Part shown: in pieces, positions 31,791 to 35,283 of the stretch
Numbering within the stretch: position 1 is the first letter of the stretch
Layout of the letters: each line of letters opens with the position of its first letter
From: Halochromatium sp.
Lineage (GTDB): Bacteria; Pseudomonadota; Gammaproteobacteria; Chromatiales; Chromatiaceae
Assembly: GCA_010912705.1 (NCBI GenBank)
Contig: POWB01000008.1
Location: 8,685 to 43,967 of the forward strand
DNA: 35,283 nucleotides
Direction of reading: 5' to 3'
Notes under the pieces: model-generated
Databases searched by the model: none
Told to the model about the DNA's origin: nothing
What the model saw: only the letters and a program-made list of their open reading frames with translations
Program-made: the position numbers and the translations under genes

Positions 31791-32152
31791 GCCTTGCCTC
31801 GCATCGCATCTAAGTACTCGGTGACACGCACCAAGCCAGAGACGTTTTGAATCATCTCTTCCGGAATACCCTGCAGCGAGCCTATCCTGGTCTGCATCCA
31901 GTGGCGCATGTCGTCTTCCTGTCCGCCGACCAGCACATAAAGACTGCGATAGAGGCGAACCAGCAGCATCGCCAATTGGCCGTTTGGCGTGCCCGGATCG
32001 ACGCCGTTACGCGCAATGGTGGTGCGGTTGCGACCGATAATGCGCCCGACCTGTTGCGGGCTTAGCCCAAGCTTAGCGCCGGCGTTCAAAACCGCTTCGC
32101 CAAGCACCATCGCTTCGGTGTCTGTTGCCGCAACGGCTGTCGCTGGCACCAT
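31787..32152 (-). CDS. Xre/MbcA/ParS-type antitoxin
   Basis: This 121-residue protein has an N-terminal helix-turn-helix (GAKLGLSPQQVGRIIGRNRTTI). A C-terminal toxin-binding domain follows (QLAMLLVRLYRSLYVLVGGQ, DMRHWMQTRIGSLQGIPEEM, GLVRVTEYLDAMRGK). It blocks the RES toxin by covering its active site and probably represses the operon through the inverted repeat just ahead. The pair overlaps by four bases in antitoxin-first order, the standard layout. Confidence 0.88.
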   Translation of the reverse strand: MVPATAVAATDTEAMVLGEAVLNAGAKLGLSPQQVGRIIGRNRTTIARNGVDPGTPNGQLAMLLVRLYRSLYVLVGGQEDDMRHWMQTRIGSLQGIPEEMIQNVSGLVRVTEYLDAMRGKA

Positions 32153-32170
32153 TTCTCAACCCCCGGCAAG

Positions 32171-32188
32171 TCTGTGCATAAGCACAGA
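32171..32188. promoter_or_regulatory. Probable operator of the RES/Xre operon
   Basis: TCTGTGC-ATAA-GCACAGA is a perfect 7-base inverted repeat 19 bases ahead of the antitoxin start. TTGTGCAT repeats a half site at 32201-32208. This position and symmetry fit autorepression by the Xre-type antitoxin. Confidence 0.6.
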
Positions 32189-32532
32189 ATATGGCATTTC
32201 TTGTGCATCTGCAAATACTTCTGGATACGGGCGAGCAGTCCGACGAGCCTGCGCTGCGGATGACGCCAGCTCTATGCTCATAGAAGCCCAGCGCCGGCTG
32301 TCTGTCACCCCTCTTGAGCGGCGATCCGATGCGGCATGGCCGCGTCGCGATAACCAGCCGCCTGGTAAGGCGTCGAGGGTGGTATGGTGCTGTCGCCGTC
32401 ACCTCAGACAAGTCGGGCCTCTGACCGACCAATGTCAGCAGCAGAGCGGTCAAGCGGAAGATTTGCGTTTCCGGCACCGACAGTAAACGCACATCGCTGA
32501 CCGCTTCCACAGCATAAGCCCAGGATATCAAG
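32189..32532. other. Intergenic region between the RES/Xre operon and tmcA
   Basis: I see no gene in these 344 bases. They should hold the divergent promoters. AGGA lies 9 bases ahead of the TTG start of tmcA. Confidence 0.5.
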
Positions 32533-34977
32533 TTGATTAGCGCAACGAACGAGCGCTGGCCACAGCGCGAATTGATCCTGCTCGAGGGTGAGCGCGACCG
32601 GGGGCTACAGGTCGCCACTGAACTCATCGCCAAGCGCAAATCAGAGCGGCCCATCTGGGTCAGCAATGCCCCAATCCCAGACGCGATCCCGCCAGCCAAG
32701 CGCCAACAATTGCTTGGCGGCGAGTGCGACCTGCTGATTCTCGACCTCTGGAGCGGCCTCGACGCCGATACGCTAGGTGCCGCCGTTGGCAGTCTCCGCG
32801 GTGGCGGGCTGCTGCTCCTGCTGACACCAGCGCTGGCCGACTGGCCAAGCCAGATTGATCCAGAGGCCGCGCGTCTCGCGACATACCCCTACAGTGCCGC
32901 CGAGGTGGGCACGCGCTTTATCGGCCGTCTAGCGCGGCTGCTGCAGCCCTTTGCCAGGGCGCCGGGAGTTAAGCAGCCAAATCTTGAACAGCCTAATGCT
33001 GAGGCCGGCATCGACTATGGGCATCCGAGCCTGCTCAGACAGCGTGCTCAGCAAACCGCTGCCACCCAGGGCCGACCCGCCGCCGATCAACCGAGCTTGA
33101 TCGGTCGACTTTTCACCGGCGAGCCGACGTCAAGTCGCTCGTCGGCACAGCCAGCGACGCCAGATCAGGCTGAGGCCATCGCAGCGATCTGCGCGTTAGC
33201 TGCGGGTCGGGCACGGCGACCGCTGGTGATAACCGCTGATCGCGGACGGGGCAAGTCCGCCGCACTCGGAATCGCTGCCGGACAGCTGATCGCGACGCGG
33301 CGCTTGAGGATCATCGTCACCGCCCCTCGTCGCAGTGCGGTCGAGACCCTGTTCGCACATGCAGATGCCCGGCTGCAAGCAGACTCAACGACCGCGCTAA
33401 AGGCTGCACTAGACGACTCTCCAAATTGCTGGCCAGACCGCTCGCCGGACTGCTCACCAGATTGCTGGCCAGACCGCTCGCCAGACGGCTCTCCGGACTG
33501 CTGGCCAGACCCCTCCCCGGACTGCTCGCAAGAGAGCTCGCCAAAGGCCGCGCAAGAGGGCGCACCAAAGAACTTGCCCCGCTTTCTGGCGCCGGATGCG
33601 CTGCTCGCAAGTCCTGCGCCAGCAGACTTGCTGTTGGTCGACGAGGCGGCTGGCCTGCCAGCGCCCTTGCTTGAAGCCTTGCTGATGCGTTATCCGCGCG
33701 TCTGTTTCGCGACCACCGTGCATGGCTACGAAGGCAGTGGGCGCGGCTTCGATATCCGCTTTCGTGCGCTGCTCGATCAACGCACCCCAGGCTGGCGAGC
33801 GCTCCGACTGCACAGCCCGATCCGCTGGCGGCAAGGCGACAGGGTCGAGCAGTGGATCAACCAGCTGCTGTTGCTCGATGCAGAGCCGGCAACGGATGCT
33901 CAGGTCGCCGCCGCCGACCTCAGCGCGGCGGGCTTCAGGCTGCATGAGCGCGATGCCTTGGCCAGCGACGAGCCACTGCTACGCCAGCTGTTCGGGCTGC
34001 TGGTGCTCGGCCACTATCAGACCCGGCCCAATGATCTGCGCCATCTGCTCGATGGCCCAAATCTGGAGGTCGCAACCCTGAGCGTCGGCGGGCTGGTATT
34101 GGCGACCGCCTTGATCGCCCGCGAAGGCCGCTTAGAGCCGGCGCTGCTCCAGCCGATCTTCGAGGGCCGGCGCCGCCCCCATGGTCACCTACTGCCGCAG
34201 ACCCTCTCTGCACATGCCGGCTTGATCGAAGCGCCGTCCCTCGGCTTTGCTCGTATCCTGCGCATCGCCGTGCATCCTGCGGCGCGGCGGCGAGGTCTGG
34301 GGCAACGGCTGATCAGGTCACTAGCAGCGCGGGCGCGTGCCGATGGGATCGACCTGTTTGGCGCAAGCTTCGGTGCCAACGCTGACCTGCTCGCCTTTTG
34401 GCGTCACTGCGGACTCCTGCCAATCCATTTGGGCACCCATCGTAATGCCGCCAGTGGCACCCGCGCGGCGGTGGTCCTGCAGGCACTGAGCCCGGCCGGC
34501 GCCGACTTGATCGAGCAGGCGCGCAAACGCTTGGAGCGAGATCTACCGATTCTGCTAACCGGGCCACTACAAGAGGCTGAGCCAGCGCTGGTCGCAGCAC
34601 TACTCGAGGTTCTATCGCCCCAAGCAGCTGTGATTGACCCCAGAGATCAGCAGCAGATCGACGCCTTCGCCAGTGCTCACCGTACCCTTGAGGCCGCACT
34701 GCCGGCGCTGGAGCGCCTAGTCCGACAGCGACTCGCTGGAGCCAGCAAGAACAGCCTTGCCAGTGGCCTTTCGTGGCAGCAGCGCGATCTGCTGATCCTG
34801 AGCATCTTGCAACGACGCCATGCCGAGGCAGTGATCACCGCGCTTGGGCTCAGTGGCCGGGCCGTATTGCTGCAGCAGCTACGCGGAGCCATTGCCGCAC
34901 TCCAGGCCCGGGGCGACTCGATTGAGCAGCGGGTTTTAGCGGAGATGACCACGAAAGGCATGTCAGCCTCGCCATGA
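32533..34977 (+). CDS. tmcA: tRNA(Met) cytidine acetyltransferase TmcA
   Basis: The protein has 814 residues from TTG 32533 (AGGA ahead). N-terminal DUF1726-like domain, then an RNA-helicase-like ATPase with Walker [14 protein letters not shown] and motif [13 protein letters not shown], then a GNAT acetyltransferase domain ([26 protein letters not shown]), then the tRNA-binding tail. It makes N4-acetylcytidine at the wobble position of elongator tRNA-Met. Between motif Ia and II (about residues 296-338) is a low-complexity insert of four-residue units xSPD/CWPD not expected in this family. E. coli TmcA has about 670 residues, so the insert and other linkers lengthen it. Confidence 0.93.
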   Translation: MISATNERWPQRELILLEGERDRGLQVATELIAKRKSERPIWVSNAPIPDAIPPAKRQQLLGGECDLLILDLWSGLDADTLGAAVGSLRGGGLLLLLTPALADWPSQIDPEAARLATYPYSAAEVGTRFIGRLARLLQPFARAPGVKQPNLEQPNAEAGIDYGHPSLLRQRAQQTAATQGRPAADQPSLIGRLFTGEPTSSRSSAQPATPDQAEAIAAICALAAGRARRPLVITADRGRGKSAALGIAAGQLIATRRLRIIVTAPRRSAVETLFAHADARLQADSTTALKAALDDSPNCWPDRSPDCSPDCWPDRSPDGSPDCWPDPSPDCSQESSPKAAQEGAPKNLPRFLAPDALLASPAPADLLLVDEAAGLPAPLLEALLMRYPRVCFATTVHGYEGSGRGFDIRFRALLDQRTPGWRALRLHSPIRWRQGDRVEQWINQLLLLDAEPATDAQVAAADLSAAGFRLHERDALASDEPLLRQLFGLLVLGHYQTRPNDLRHLLDGPNLEVATLSVGGLVLATALIAREGRLEPALLQPIFEGRRRPHGHLLPQTLSAHAGLIEAPSLGFARILRIAVHPAARRRGLGQRLIRSLAARARADGIDLFGASFGANADLLAFWRHCGLLPIHLGTHRNAASGTRAAVVLQALSPAGADLIEQARKRLERDLPILLTGPLQEAEPALVAALLEVLSPQAAVIDPRDQQQIDAFASAHRTLEAALPALERLVRQRLAGASKNSLASGLSWQQRDLLILSILQRRHAEAVITALGLSGRAVLLQQLRGAIAALQARGDSIEQRVLAEMTTKGMSASP
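33415..33546. repeat. 12-base tandem repeat inside tmcA
   Basis: About eleven 12-base units (consensus YGCTCGCCAGAC) code in frame for [43 protein letters not shown]. The units keep frame, and the array lies in a surface loop of the helicase domain. Confidence 0.88.
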
Positions 34978-35283
34978 GGCTGTGGGATTATCCAAACAGC
35001 ACTTTTTGTATTTCTTGCCACTCCCGCAGGGGCATGGATCATTGCGACCAACGGACGGACGCGGACGCGCTGACATAGGGATCGCCCGACGAGGGTTCCG
35101 GGCCTGATAGCCACGATACAAGGCCCTCAGTCGCGCATGGCGAGCACGAAAGAAAGAGAGCAAATCAGCGGATTTGAGCTGCTCGGCGATCCGATGCACA
35201 AAACTCCGAGCGAATTGGCCCTCATCCATAATCCGCCAAGTCCCGGTGTGGTAGTTGACAGCGACTGTCGGGACATAGGTGAT
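34963..35283 (-). CDS. SEC-C motif protein, 5' end beyond window
   Basis: The frame is open from the right edge to the stop at 34963-34965, 106 codons seen. It carries [19 protein letters not shown], the zinc-binding SEC-C motif found at the end of SecA and in many small proteins. Ahead of it are the helical [20 protein letters not shown] and [20 protein letters not shown]. In-frame ATG 35229 may not be the true start, because the sequence before it ([18 protein letters not shown]) also reads as protein. The 3' end overlaps the tmcA stop by 15 bases in convergent orientation. Role unknown. Confidence 0.75.
   Translation of the reverse strand: MTYVPTVAVNYHTGTWRIMDEGQFARSFVHRIAEQLKSADLLSFFRARHARLRALYRGYQARNPRRAIPMSARPRPSVGRNDPCPCGSGKKYKKCCLDNPTASWRG

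Noticed and set aside
1..35283. tRNA or rRNA genes, insertion sequence transposases
   Set aside because: None recognised by eye on either strand; mobile traces are limited to the integron and the gene fragments.

Overview
This is a GC-rich gammaproteobacterial chromosome segment. The housekeeping genes (tmcA, an rsmF-type methyltransferase, argE, mgtE, a ygfX-family gene, galE, a YbdG-type channel) and the two-protein signalling style fit the Proteobacteria, and a Chromatiales-like purple sulfur or halotolerant relative would be my guess. No photosynthesis or sulfur gene is present to prove it.

The left third (1-12.9 kb) is a mosaic accessory island. It starts with the tail of a YgiT-type antitoxin and an overlapping MNT/HEPN pair. 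A stand-alone 801-residue methyltransferase with a possible nuclease head (type IIG-like) follows. Next is a complete BamHI-like restriction-modification system: a methyltransferase reading left, and a small controller protein plus the nuclease reading right, with classic C-boxes between them. A second SPPY-type methyltransferase lies downstream. The restriction block lies between two directly repeated pieces of one Fe-S/FAD oxidoreductase gene: a 67-base scrap at 1.0 kb and a long frameshifted pseudogene at 7.2-9.0 kb.

The region from 9.07 to 11.4 kb is a decayed integron. An integron-integrase pseudogene reads left. To its right are two intact cassettes with recognisable attC sites: one carries two small conserved ORFs, the other a PIN toxin and its partner. 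The beginning of a third cassette (DUF4160) is cut short. Then come wrecks of an ATPase gene, a possible restriction-helicase fragment, and a broken TumE/HVO_A0114-type toxin-antitoxin pair, ending with an intact DUF3127 gene.

The rest (12.9-35.3 kb) is mostly normal chromosome. It holds a GH13 sucrose-phosphorylase-family enzyme; a tightly coupled receiver / CheC-like / GGDEF signalling operon that converges on a second, membrane-bound GGDEF protein; a three-repeat membrane protein; a YbdG-type mechanosensitive channel; a secreted DUF333 protein; an alpha/beta hydrolase; a HAD-IIB sugar phosphatase; galE; ygfX-mgtE; an rsmF-type gene; argE; a RES/Xre toxin-antitoxin pair; tmcA; and a SEC-C protein running off the right edge. 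The GH13 enzyme and HAD phosphatase could both serve osmolyte (sucrose or glucosylglycerol/glycerate) metabolism, and the channel would fit osmotic stress.

A recurring oddity is short tandem repeats (7, 11, 12, 15 and 16 bases) at gene borders or inside genes: the galE stop, the mgtE/ygfX junction, the tmcA helicase region and rsmF. A 7-base tandem duplication is also what breaks the oxidoreductase pseudogene. I find no single wholly new system. The most interesting material is the BamHI-like system with apparent GGATCC avoidance, the fossil integron, and the repeat-driven gene borders.
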